From the NCBI GenBank assembly GCA_036266155.1, contig DATANR010000380.1, positions 1 to 25,248 on the forward strand: a DNA stretch of 25,248 nucleotides, written 5' to 3'. The position numbers were made by a program, and so were the translations under genes. Numbering within the stretch: position 1 is the stretch's first letter; every line of letters starts with the position of its first letter. A model generated the notes under the pieces. It had not been told where the DNA came from and did no database searches. It saw only the letters and a program-made list of their open reading frames with translations. The DNA comes from SIAJ01 sp036266155 (GTDB taxonomy: Bacteria > Planctomycetota > Planctomycetia > Gemmatales > Gemmataceae). Shown here piece by piece: positions 1 to 6,197 of the stretch.

Positions 1-279
1 ATGGCGGACTTCCTTGTTGGGGCGCTGGACGTTCCTCGCACCACTGCGCCAGTCGCAGTAATGCCCACGCCTCGATCTTAGGCGGCCAGCCCACCTCGAT
101 ACAAGCTTGCGCTTGAGCGGCAGTTCGGGTGGGAGATCTCAGACTGCTTGCAAGTCATGATATGATCGGGTGATCGGCCAGCGGGAGTAGCTACCCGTTG
201 AAAAAGCCGAGTCGTGACCGTTCAGGTAAGTGTTTCTCCCTGAAGGTCCGATTCGGCCCGCCGTGCTAGAGAAACACAA
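1..279. other. Left-edge stretch without a convincing gene
   Basis: No convincing gene is visible. A 26-codon plus-strand frame runs from 1 to 81 and stops at TAG; it is too short to judge. On the minus strand one frame is open from about 154 down to the edge, with a possible GTG start at 94, so the first residues of a gene running off the left side cannot be excluded. The only structured element is the first copy of a dispersed repeat near 175-216. Confidence 0.4.
175..216 (+). repeat. Dispersed repeat, copy A
   Basis: The core at 175-201 matches the reverse complement of 5903-5929 at 25 of 27 positions, and similarity continues with small gaps to about 216. The centre holds the perfect palindrome GTAGCTAC (187-194) inside CGGGAGTAGCTACCCG. 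Both copies lie between genes and in opposite orientation. This looks like a member of an intergenic repeat family, possibly a small structured or mobile repeat; the family is not identified from the window alone. Confidence 0.65.
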
Positions 280-666
280 ATGAACGTGTCGATGAACGGA
301 CCGCAAGGGCCAACCTTCCCGTTTCCAACTTGGATTCTTGTTTATGAGTCGCGCCTGTTCGAAGATGGCTTGCCCGAGGGAATACCGTCAATCCCGATCG
401 ACTCCCAGGCCGGGGAACCCTGCTTGATGATCTTTGCCAGTCGCGCCGATGCTCAAGAGTTCGCAGACCGAACAGCGGCCACTTGGCTGAGGCCCATGTG
501 CGTGAATGATATTATTCTGTTTATTGCCATCGTCAATTGCTTGAAGAAAGCAGGAGCAAACCATGTTGTCCTCCTTAAGCCAAGAGAGCGCGGACCAAGT
601 TGCTATCGCTGCGATCCTGACGAACTCATCGCGCGACTCGCAGCAGCCAATCGTTCTGGACAATAG
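280..666 (+). CDS. Hypothetical protein, 128 aa
   Basis: I do not recognise this protein. The frame opens with ATG at 280 after a purine-rich stretch (AGAGAAACACAA), which is only a weak ribosome site; a second ATG lies four codons in. The central part (GEPCLMIFASRADAQEFADR, about residues 45-64) resembles the pattern of SseB-like or 'value capped by a column name' domains in which a beta strand is followed by an amphipathic helix, and the C-terminus (CDPDELIARLAAANRSGQ) looks like an ordinary closing helix. There is no signal peptide or membrane segment, so it is probably cytoplasmic. It sits upstream of another small hypothetical gene on the same strand in what looks like an accessory region. 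A candidate small frame overlaps its 3' end. Function unknown. Confidence 0.6.
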   Translation: MNVSMNGPQGPTFPFPTWILVYESRLFEDGLPEGIPSIPIDSQAGEPCLMIFASRADAQEFADRTAATWLRPMCVNDIILFIAIVNCLKKAGANHVVLLKPRERGPSCYRCDPDELIARLAAANRSGQ

Positions 667-742
667 CGAGTTATGGGAGCCGCTGCCTGATGCCGAATTC
701 GGAAAATGGGTTATCCCGACCGGCGTAGCGGGAGGACAGTAA
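563..742 (+). CDS. Possible overlapping small ORF, 59 aa
   Basis: A 59-codon frame opens with ATG at 563, six bases after a good AGGAG ribosome site (552-556), and runs in a different frame through the last 104 bases of the preceding gene before ending at TAA (740-742). Its second half, outside the overlap, reads like protein (ELWEPLPDAEFGKWVIPTG). No family is recognised and no signal peptide is visible. It could be a translationally coupled small protein, or the remnant of a longer gene after a frameshift. The overlap makes codon-use arguments unreliable, so this is offered as a candidate only. Confidence 0.3.
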   Translation: MLSSLSQESADQVAIAAILTNSSRDSQQPIVLDNSELWEPLPDAEFGKWVIPTGVAGGQ

Positions 743-844
743 TTCGTTTCTGACTGTATTTTCCCGAGATGGCCGCGTGCCCGCAACCATCCGCGATAAG
801 CGGTCATGGACACTCAACAGCAATGTCAGCTTAGGAGCAGAGTC

Positions 845-1138
845 GTGCGCAAGAGGTTGCTGAGCGTGCCCATCAGTGAGTTGAAGACGGTTCGCCTTGT
901 TTGCACCAACAACGGGTGCGAGGGCGTTATCGAAATGCCACTGGCCAACCTGAAGCCATCCGACGAGCGGATCAGGGCCGGCTTCGCTCAACTGGAGTGC
1001 CCGATCTGCGGGACCGACTTTCGTACTGGCGGCGCGCCTCCGACGGACATGTTGTCAACTCTTACTCGCGTGATCAGCGAGCTGCAGAAAGTCACCAAGA
1101 GCCAAGTCGAGTTTGCCATCCCTGACGAGGATGAATGA
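845..1138 (+). CDS. Small zinc-ribbon-like hypothetical protein
   Basis: The frame is open from ATG 806, but GTG at 845 is preferred because AGGAG (833-837) stands seven bases before it, giving 97 residues; the 806 start has no visible ribosome site. Two cysteine pairs (LVCTNNGC near residue 19 and ECPICG near residue 55) are spaced as in a treble-clef or rubredoxin-like zinc ribbon, followed by a helical tail (LTRVISELQKVTKSQVEFAI). No membrane segment is present. The zinc ribbon could bind nucleic acid or protein; nothing in the sequence decides this. The gene is convergent with the transposase gene just downstream. No named family is recognised. Confidence 0.6.
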   Translation: MRKRLLSVPISELKTVRLVCTNNGCEGVIEMPLANLKPSDERIRAGFAQLECPICGTDFRTGGAPPTDMLSTLTRVISELQKVTKSQVEFAIPDEDE

Positions 1139-1154
1139 ATCGAGCATCCATGCA

Positions 1155-2450
1155 CTAGGCAATCGTGCGGAACGGAAGTACGCTTGGCCCGCCTTCGTTG
1201 AGTGGCGGCTCGTCCTTCCAGAACTCCGCTTCGATGCCCAACTCGATCACCGACTGGTGGACGACGACGACGTTGTGGCAGAGAATTTTGAGCAGAACCT
1301 CGTTCTTCATGGCCACGTCCGACTTGGCTCGAACGTGGTCGCGGAACTTCGCCTTTATCATGGCGATGGTAGATTCGACGTTCGACCTCGCATGGTAGCG
1401 CTTCAGGAATTCCTCGCGCCGGAATTGGTAGTACAAGAACAGCCGCTCCCATGTCGATCCGGCTTCGCCAGCGACGCTGTTGGATTTGAAGGGGATGAAC
1501 GGGGCCGCGCCGTGTTGTTCGGCTAGTTCCAAGTTTTCCCGGCTCAAGTATCCCTTGTCGGCACAAAGGTCATTCACCTTGAACCCAGCCCCGACCGTGG
1601 CCTCAACCAGCTCCTTGAATTGCGGAGCGTCGGCAGCGGTCGGAGTGTCGATGACGACAGCCGTGACGATGTTCGTCAAAGTGCCGGTCATCACATGGGC
1701 TTTCACCCAAGCGTGTCCTGACCGCTCGCGACCATATTTTTCGTCGTGCCATCGGATGAACCGGGACGTTGAGAATCCTGTCGAGTCGGGCGCGAATTTG
1801 GACTCCACGGAGCGGAGCGGCAACGCGCTTCGCTGGATCAACGCGACCAAGACAGGCGTCATATCCGGATTGTCGATGAAATCGCAGACCTGAACGGAAT
1901 GCATGAGCTTCGTGATGTACCCCTTTTGGTGCGCGTCGGCGAGGTCGCAAGCAAACCGACGCGACGAAAACGTCGAGAACACTTTGAACGCGCTGGCAAA
2001 CACCATGTCCCGTAGCAGGTGGCGCCGACGGCCCGGCTTGGTTTTCTCCGGCTCTTGCACACCTTGCACCAATTCCGATAGTAGTTCCAGGAACCGGTTC
2101 TTCTCCGTCATTTGGGCGCGATCATAGAGTGGCCAATTCTGCTTGAACGTCGGCTTCTTCGGAACCGCATCGACAACCATCGGCGGGGCCGATGCACCAC
2201 CGTCGCGAGCAGCGACAAGACGCGACGCGATAATGTGCTTGCAAAGCACGACTTTATGTTCAGACTTTCGGAGCGTGAAGTCATCGCACGTGCATGACGG
2301 ATCGGCACCGATGGAAACGCGGTAGGTGCCACCCGACGACTGCGATGGCACGATCCAGTAGCCGAGATGAAAGATGATCTTGGAACGGGCAGCGAGTTCC
2401 AACGCCTTGAGTTCGCGGAGGTCCACGGGATCACTCCCATCAAAAACCAT
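1155..2450 (-). CDS. Transposase with N-terminal SWIM zinc finger and DDE domain
   Basis: A full-length 431-residue frame with ATG at 2450 and GGAGG about nine bases upstream. Residues 53-72 carry a textbook SWIM zinc finger, CxC-x14-CxH (C53, C55, C70, H72). Residues 150-400 look like an IS4/IS5-type DDE transposase: PDSTGFS gives the first Asp (D222), CADKGYLS the second (D298) and ARSNVEST the Glu (E359) in the usual final helix. All three catalytic residues are present and no frameshift is seen, so the enzyme could be active in cut-and-paste transposition. No convincing terminal inverted repeats were found immediately outside the gene, so element boundaries are unknown. It diverges from a small ribbon-helix-helix-like gene across an inverted repeat. 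The SWIM domain could help DNA or target binding; this is inference. Confidence 0.85.
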   Translation of the reverse strand: MVFDGSDPVDLRELKALELAARSKIIFHLGYWIVPSQSSGGTYRVSIGADPSCTCDDFTLRKSEHKVVLCKHIIASRLVAARDGGASAPPMVVDAVPKKPTFKQNWPLYDRAQMTEKNRFLELLSELVQGVQEPEKTKPGRRRHLLRDMVFASAFKVFSTFSSRRFACDLADAHQKGYITKLMHSVQVCDFIDNPDMTPVLVALIQRSALPLRSVESKFAPDSTGFSTSRFIRWHDEKYGRERSGHAWVKAHVMTGTLTNIVTAVVIDTPTAADAPQFKELVEATVGAGFKVNDLCADKGYLSRENLELAEQHGAAPFIPFKSNSVAGEAGSTWERLFLYYQFRREEFLKRYHARSNVESTIAMIKAKFRDHVRAKSDVAMKNEVLLKILCHNVVVVHQSVIELGIEAEFWKDEPPLNEGGPSVLPFRTIA

Positions 2451-2471
2451 GTCAGTGTACCTCCGTATACT

Positions 2472-2532
2472 GTACCTACAAAAAACACATAGAAAAGCTC
2501 AGTAGCTTGCAATTCGTGTTTTTTGTCGGTAC
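2472..2532. promoter_or_regulatory. 17-bp inverted repeat between divergent genes
   Basis: GTACCTACAAAAAACAC (2472-2488) and GTGTTTTTTGTCGGTAC (2516-2532) pair at 16 of 17 positions, with a 27-base spacer that contains a smaller AAGCT/AGCTT repeat. A further TGTACCT lies at 2456-2462, repeating the outer part of the left arm (2471-2477). The structure ends 12 bases before the small RHH-like gene and 21 bases before the transposase start, so it fits an operator or shared promoter region for both, or a transposase-binding site. Confidence 0.6.
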
Positions 2533-2543
2533 GATATTTCCCC

Positions 2544-2729
2544 ATGCGAGGACGGCCAAAGAAGCCCGACACGGAACGTCGCGACAGCATCCTTCAGGTG
2601 CGGTTGACGGCTGAGGAACGTGCGATCCTCGATGCAGCTTCCGCGCGCAAGGCGCTCGATACGTCCGCCTGGGTTCGGTCGGAGATGTTGGCGCTGGCAG
2701 CCAAGGTCATCGCCAAAAAAGCGAAGTGA
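2544..2729 (+). CDS. Small ribbon-helix-helix-like DNA-binding protein, 61 aa
   Basis: ATG at 2544 begins a basic protein with the N-terminus MRGRPKKPDTERR, followed by ILQVRLTAEERAILDAASAR, which matches the beta-strand plus two helices of CopG/Arc-type or DUF1778-like ribbon-helix-helix proteins; a second helix (TSAWVRSEMLALAAKVI) and a lysine-rich tail close it. Such proteins dimerise and bind inverted repeats in DNA. The neighbouring inverted repeat at 2472-2532 is a natural target, and the divergent transposase gene a natural regulated partner; both are inferences. It could also be an orphan antitoxin, but no toxin gene is adjacent. No clear ribosome site precedes the ATG, so translation may be weak or leaderless. 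Confidence 0.6.
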   Translation: MRGRPKKPDTERRDSILQVRLTAEERAILDAASARKALDTSAWVRSEMLALAAKVIAKKAK

Positions 2730-2809
2730 TCCGACGGCCTATTGCCTGCCCATCCGGCGTGTGTTAAGATGTGCCCGACGGCCCCCCAAGGATCGTCAAA
2801 GCGCAGCAG

Positions 2810-2880
2810 TAGCCCCGGTGGGACTCGAACCCACAACCTTCACCCTGCGACGGGGATGCTCACCATTGAGCTTCGGGGCC
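2810..2880 (-). tRNA. tRNA-like sequence, anticodon CGC, probably degenerate
   Basis: On the minus strand a cloverleaf folds: acceptor GGCCCCG/CGGGGCT (2880-2874 with 2817-2811), D stem GCTC/GAGC, anticodon loop GTCGCAG (anticodon CGC, alanine by the code), five-base variable loop and a perfect T arm GTGGG/CCCAC with the TTCGAGT loop. Several features are wrong for a normal tRNA: A instead of U at position 8, a six-base D loop lacking A21, a C-U mismatch in the anticodon stem, and C3-G70 instead of the alanine G3-U70 pair. CCA is not encoded. It may be a decayed tRNA, an unusual functional one, or a tRNA-derived repeat or attachment site. Confidence 0.5.
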
Positions 2881-2897
2881 TAGTGTTTCGCTCTCGA

Positions 2898-2932
2898 CCC
2901 CGGCTTGTGGTTGCACACAAGTCGGGGTTTTT
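2898..2932 (+). terminator. Rho-independent terminator, plus strand
   Basis: CCCCGGCTTGTG (2898-2909) pairs with CACAAGTCGGGG (2916-2927) with a single G-U wobble, a six-base loop, and is followed directly by five T residues. On the plus strand this is a strong intrinsic terminator, positioned to end transcripts from the small RHH-like gene at 2544-2729. Confidence 0.75.
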
Positions 2933-2966
2933 CACTTCATGACTTTTCTCTGCCTGCCAACGAAAA

Positions 2967-3035
2967 AAGGCACACAACCAAAGCGCGGAGTCCATGCCTC
3001 TCGGCACGGCGCGGCTCTCCTTGGTTGTGTGCCTT
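2967..3035 (-). terminator. Large hairpin, terminator-like on the minus strand
   Basis: AAGGCACACAACCAA (2967-2981) is the exact reverse complement of 3021-3035, a 15-bp perfect stem closing a 39-base apical region that contains a smaller TGCC/GGCA hairpin. On the minus strand the stem runs into six U residues, so it can terminate transcripts from the minus-strand gene ending at 3275. The long apical region is unusual for a simple terminator, and a structured RNA is an alternative. Confidence 0.55.
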
Positions 3036-3046
3036 GCAGCACGCGC

Positions 3047-3274
3047 CCGAAGGGCTTCCTTCGGACACCGCGATGCTAGCTGGTCGTGGGAAAGCGTCAA
3101 GCAAGCGGCAGGTCTGCGCTTGCTGGCAAGACAGAATTGATCCGGTCGATTATTTCTAATTCCATCGAGTTTTTGCGGCCTTTTTGGCGATCTCTTTGTG
3201 CCGCTTGGGTAGTTAGCGTCTTCGCTCTGGCCGCGCCACTCACGCGGTCCGAAGATGCAGCTGCTGAGGCGAGG
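3047..3274. other. Intergenic stretch with a short hairpin
   Basis: CCGAAGG (3047-3053) pairs exactly with CCTTCGG (3058-3064) around a GCTT loop. The remaining bases up to the minus-strand stop at 3275 hold no supported gene; a plus-strand frame that enters from 3086 continues antisense into the next gene and is not credible. Confidence 0.45.
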
Positions 3275-3901
3275 CTATTCCGTCAGTCTCTCTTTGAGCC
3301 ATTTGAGAGCATTTGGCCCCAGCGTTTGGAAGTAGAAGCGTCCCCAGCCCCACGATATTTCAAGCTCCTTATCCGAGAGACCACGCTTGAACTTTGCCCA
3401 ATTCCATCCCGGTTCCATCCGTTCAGCCAGAATGGCGGATCGCTCCACGCCGTACCGGAGAAAATCATCCAACGAGCCACCCGTGTCATCACACTTGCTC
3501 GTGGCCAACCATTTGCCATTGAATTTGCGTGAGTCGAGCAGTCGGAGTCCTGGATCCGACTTGCGCAAGTAGTCGGCCAAGTCCCGGTAATCCCAATCCG
3601 TCGAGTCCGGCCCGATCCGAACGACGGGCAGGGCCGCCGGCGCAGCTTTCACTTCTGGCTTCGCTGGGACGACCGGGGAACGCGCCGACTCCGATGTCGC
3701 CGACGGCGTGGGCTTCGCCGCAGGTTGGCCGGAAGACGTGGTTGCGGACTTCACTGGTGATTTCGCGAGCGCAGACGGTTCCGTCGCCTTGCTCGACTTG
3801 CTATGCGTAATGACGAGGGCTGTCACGCCCAGAGCAATGACGACGAACACCCCGCCGCTTAATCCGAAAATAATCAGACCGATCCGGTTTTGCGAGGTCA
3901 T
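3275..3901 (-). CDS. Membrane-anchored hypothetical protein
   Basis: ATG at 3901 is chosen, not the longer frame from 3979, because AGGG stands eight bases before it and because the longer form would overlap the upstream gene. The 208-residue product has a transmembrane helix at about residues 7-31, a low-complexity Pro/Ser/Ala/Lys linker (about 36-92), and a C-terminal folded part (about 95-208) rich in Trp (WDYRDLADYLRKSDPG, WNWAKFKRGL, EISWGWGRFYF). It probably sits in the cytoplasmic membrane with the C-terminal part outside. The gene starts 25 bases after the stop of the OB-fold-like gene and is likely co-transcribed with it; the pair may act together. No family is recognised. Confidence 0.65.
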   Translation of the reverse strand: MTSQNRIGLIIFGLSGGVFVVIALGVTALVITHSKSSKATEPSALAKSPVKSATTSSGQPAAKPTPSATSESARSPVVPAKPEVKAAPAALPVVRIGPDSTDWDYRDLADYLRKSDPGLRLLDSRKFNGKWLATSKCDDTGGSLDDFLRYGVERSAILAERMEPGWNWAKFKRGLSDKELEISWGWGRFYFQTLGPNALKWLKERLTE

Positions 3902-3926
3902 GGAATTCCCTGTGAAGGCATCGTCC

Positions 3927-4700
3927 TCAGTCGATGACCGTGATGCGGGCCTGTCCGACGAACACGTATTTCCCACCAAACGTCACCGTGCCGGTCGCCC
4001 GCACTCGTTTGCCTCTCATACGGCTGGATAGCGCTTCGAAGTCGCTCCCTTTCAAAGCGTCCATTTGCAGGTGGAAAGTGCGATGATCGACGCGGACGTG
4101 AATGATGAACGTCGTTTTCATGTTGCGCGACTCTTGAAGCCTCTTATCGTCGCCGTCGAGACGGGCCATGTCCTTTTCGAACATGTACTCCACATCTGGC
4201 GTTATGGACTCGATCCGGCCGACCAGCGTGACTCGATCCCCGCTGGAATAGTCCGGCTTATCCGGGCTAACGCCATCGTCGTACACGGCATCCATCAGGC
4301 CACCACTGGCGTAGGTGACGTTGGGCGCTACCTCGTCTTTGCTGGACCGGCCCATTCCGAACTGCACGAAGAGAAGACCGCCAACACCGATCGTTGCCAG
4401 AACGCCACAACCGAGCAATCCAAGGAGGAGCCACACGCGGTTGCGGCGCGGTACTCGGTGCCGGCTGGCAACGCTGCTGGGCGTGGCGGCCGTGTTGGTG
4501 GAGACGACAATCGATGAATGCGGCTTTGTGGTCGGCACCATTGCGATCGGCGGCTGAATGGGCGTGTTTGCCACCGCAGGACGAGTTTGCGGAACGAGCA
4601 GATCCTCACCGCACGTCTTGCACGGAAGCACGATCCCGGCACAACGATTGTTGATCAGGTAAATGGCTTGACAGCCAACGCAGGTAAAGCGAATCGACAT
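3927..4700 (-). CDS. Zinc-ribbon membrane protein with OB-fold-like C-terminus
   Basis: The 257-residue product begins with a zinc ribbon (FTCVGCQ at residues 6-11 and PCKTCGE at 26-32), as in many planctomycete proteins whose N-terminus resembles a double CxxC 'MJ0042-like' finger. A proline/serine/threonine-rich linker follows, then a transmembrane helix at about 89-113 (WLLLGLLGCGVLATIGVGG). The C-terminal part (about 145-257: RVTLVGRIESITPDVEY, then GKRVRATGTVTFGGKYVFVG) has the strand pattern of the tRNA_anti-like OB fold. The architecture suggests a membrane-anchored binding protein with an outside OB domain, its ligand unknown. It is the first gene of a two-gene unit with the gene ending at 3275. 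No ribosome site is evident before the ATG at 4700. Confidence 0.7.
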   Translation of the reverse strand: MSIRFTCVGCQAIYLINNRCAGIVLPCKTCGEDLLVPQTRPAVANTPIQPPIAMVPTTKPHSSIVVSTNTAATPSSVASRHRVPRRNRVWLLLGLLGCGVLATIGVGGLLFVQFGMGRSSKDEVAPNVTYASGGLMDAVYDDGVSPDKPDYSSGDRVTLVGRIESITPDVEYMFEKDMARLDGDDKRLQESRNMKTTFIIHVRVDHRTFHLQMDALKGSDFEALSSRMRGKRVRATGTVTFGGKYVFVGQARITVID

Positions 4701-4837
4701 GGTGGGCTCGCGCGAATGGGCCTCCGGAACGGGGCCAAAGATGTGTCTACGCCACTACCACAATAAGTCAAGCCAACTGACACTATCGCTCATTTGACAC
4801 GGTGGCCAACCCAGGCGATTTCGCTCGGGGAGGCCCC

Positions 4838-5209
4838 ATGTCCAAGAAGCAACGAATCGACCACGCTCCCATCGTCAAACTGTTCGCCGCCCGTCTTCGG
4901 GAGCGACGGGTGCAATCTGGATTGACTCAGGCGGAATTGGCTAACGCGGCCTCGGTGGCGGCAACCTACGTCAGTCGCCTGGAAGCCGCGCGAGTGGCAC
5001 CTGGCATCGACATGCTCGACCAACTGGCAACTGCGCTGGGCACGACACCGCACGACCTGTTGCCGCTGGCATCGCCGCCCGACACGGTGTCTATTCTGAA
5101 GAACCGGAGTCGGACGTTACTGGAGCGGGTGCTTCAGAGACCGGAACGGGAGTTGATTCAGGCGCTGGTGCCGATTCTGGCACGCTTGGCAGAGGGGCCG
5201 GTGCGGTGA
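4838..5209 (+). CDS. XRE-family transcriptional regulator
   Basis: ATG at 4838 is preferred over an upstream GTG at 4802 because GGGGAGG (4827-4833) lies four bases before it. The 123-residue product carries a Cro/C1-type helix-turn-helix at about residues 15-75 (LRERRVQSGLTQAELANAAS, then YVSRLEAARVAPGIDMLDQL), ending in a typical TTPHDLLPL. The C-terminal 40 residues form helices without a recognised ligand domain. The gene diverges from the OB-fold-like gene; the shared upstream region holds TGACAC twice (4778-4783 and 4795-4800, 17 bases apart), a possible operator for autoregulation. The ATG lies close to those repeats, fitting repression of its own transcription; this is inference. Confidence 0.8.
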   Translation: MSKKQRIDHAPIVKLFAARLRERRVQSGLTQAELANAASVAATYVSRLEAARVAPGIDMLDQLATALGTTPHDLLPLASPPDTVSILKNRSRTLLERVLQRPERELIQALVPILARLAEGPVR

Positions 5210-5217
5210 CCGTTCGT

Positions 5218-5700
5218 CTATTGTGAAGCCTTGTCTTGACCGAACACAAAACCAAGGATCAGCATTGCAATGGAAATGAGCAGCATCACCAAAGCCGCGC
5301 GGATGAATTTTGACTTTCTTTGAATGGCTGTCCGTTCTGCCTCTTCGATGCTTGCAGCGCAGTACATCGACAAGATGTGTTGGCGCGGCCATACTCCGAT
5401 GATCGCGACGCCAAGAGATACAAACACAAAGAGAATCGCCGGTAGCCCGAACGCAGCGCCGATGATGCGTTCCTTAACGGCAACCAGTGAGGCCCCGATG
5501 ATGGCCACATTGAGAGTGATTAGCTTTTGAAGGAACTCATTCAGGTACGGGGTCGTTCGCTTGATCGCGTCCTCTGCCAGACCGACAAAGAATTCCTCAG
5601 TCGCCGTTGCCGGACGAGCGTTGTCAAAGTCGTAATCCGACAAGTCAACGCTCACGTCTTTTTGACCGGCACGGTTATCCATCGTTTGCATTTTGGACAT
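5218..5700 (-). CDS. Small membrane protein with three predicted helices
   Basis: The 160-residue product has a polar N-terminus (about 1-55) followed by hydrophobic segments near residues 60-76 and 79-103 (FGLPAILFVFVSLGVAIIGV) and 132-154 (ALVMLLISIAMLILGFVFG). The short turn between the last two segments contains a charged helix (IEEAERTAIQRKSKFIR). No family is recognised; it resembles small uncharacterised planctomycete membrane proteins. Its 5' end overlaps the upstream zinc-ribbon gene by 49 bases in another frame, suggesting translational coupling. Alternative ATGs lie four and seven codons in; none has a clear ribosome site, so the start is uncertain. Confidence 0.6.
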   Translation of the reverse strand: MSKMQTMDNRAGQKDVSVDLSDYDFDNARPATATEEFFVGLAEDAIKRTTPYLNEFLQKLITLNVAIIGASLVAVKERIIGAAFGLPAILFVFVSLGVAIIGVWPRQHILSMYCAASIEEAERTAIQRKSKFIRAALVMLLISIAMLILGFVFGQDKASQ

Positions 5701-5825
5701 TTGTATTGAATCGGGTATGGAGGCTTCGGGTTATCCTCGTCGTGTGAGAGCATCCCTTTGAATTGGATCATCTCCGTTTTTGATTCATCGAATTCAGCGC
5801 CACAGCCATCGTATGGGCACTTCAT
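5652..5825 (-). CDS. Small zinc-ribbon protein, 57 aa
   Basis: ATG at 5825 is preceded by GAGAGG with six bases of spacing. The product starts MKCPYDGCGAEFDE and ends with YKCPKCKRWITVPVK, giving two cysteine pairs (CPYDGC and CPKC) that should bind one zinc ion. The middle holds a short acidic/charged segment. It lacks a membrane segment. A longer frame extends upstream to 6041 through the dispersed repeat, but its composition there is not protein-like and the internal ribosome site is better, so the short form is chosen. It overlaps the start of the membrane-protein gene and is probably co-translated with it. Zinc-ribbon proteins of this size often contact nucleic acid or act as adaptor modules; function unknown. 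Confidence 0.6.
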   Translation of the reverse strand: MKCPYDGCGAEFDESKTEMIQFKGMLSHDEDNPKPPYPIQYKCPKCKRWITVPVKKT

Positions 5826-5888
5826 CTCGTACCTCTCGTTACCGGCGGGCCAGGTCGCGACCAGCGGGGAGAGATACTGGCCCCGAGG

Positions 5889-5929
5889 CCGCGACCTGGC
5901 TTTCAGCGGGTAGCTACTCCCGCCGGCCG
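5889..5929 (-). repeat. Dispersed repeat, copy B (inverted relative to copy A)
   Basis: The reverse complement of this stretch aligns with 175-216: 25 of 27 bases identical over the core, including CGGGAGTAGCTACCCG, and continuing as GCC-A/G-GTCG after a two-base gap. Two copies 5.7 kb apart in opposite orientation, both outside the genes supported here, indicate a repeat family. It lies upstream of the small zinc-ribbon gene ending at 5652 and downstream of the subtilase gene. Confidence 0.65.
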
Positions 5930-6060
5930 TTGACGGTATTCTACCGGAGGCAAGGCGAAGGGCAGACAGCCACCAGAAGCTCAACGCGATGGTGAAGCGT
6001 TGCGTTGCACGTCTGCTTAAAACGCGGCAAAGCCCTCCCAAGATAGCCGCCGCGAAGTCA

Positions 6061-6086
6061 GTTACCGAGTAACGGTAACCTACTCG
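6061..6086. promoter_or_regulatory. Two overlapping, mutually exclusive inverted repeats
   Basis: GTTACCG (6061-6067) is the reverse complement of CGGTAAC (6073-6079). CGAGTA (6066-6071) is the reverse complement of TACTCG (6081-6086). The two stems share bases and cannot form together, as in a simple attenuator or overlapping operator. No regulator or gene is assigned to it. Confidence 0.3.
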
Positions 6087-6197
6087 ATAGTCGTACAGGT
6101 GCCATTTTATTTCAGAAGCGGTCGTTTTCTTTCAAGGTGGGGTTCTCTTACAAAGCCGACCCACATTCCGTTACAGGCGGTAGGCGGGCAACCACGC

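Larger units (their letters stand above)
5826..6197. other. Intergenic stretch holding a repeat and hairpins
   Basis: This 372-base stretch separates two minus-strand genes. It carries the second copy of the dispersed repeat (5889-5929) and two competing inverted repeats at 6061-6086. Other short stems (GCAGAC/GTCTGC and AACGC/GCGTT near 5960-6020) suggest a structured transcript, but no RNA family is recognised and no gene is supported here. Confidence 0.4.

Noticed and set aside
1139..2471. Terminal inverted repeats bounding the transposase
   Set aside because: I compared the bases just outside both ends by eye and found no matching pair, so element limits are left open.
2620..2942. Plus-strand frames containing VGLEPTTFTLRRG and GGTRTHNLHPATG
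   Set aside because: These peptides are typical translations of the antisense of a tRNA, and match the tRNA-like sequence at 2810-2880.
3086..3532. 148-codon plus frame
   Set aside because: Runs antisense into the Trp-rich membrane protein; low plausibility beyond a short hydrophobic stretch.
5826..6041. N-terminal extension of the small zinc-ribbon frame
   Set aside because: Passes through the dispersed repeat, non-protein-like composition; a good ribosome site supports the start at 5825.
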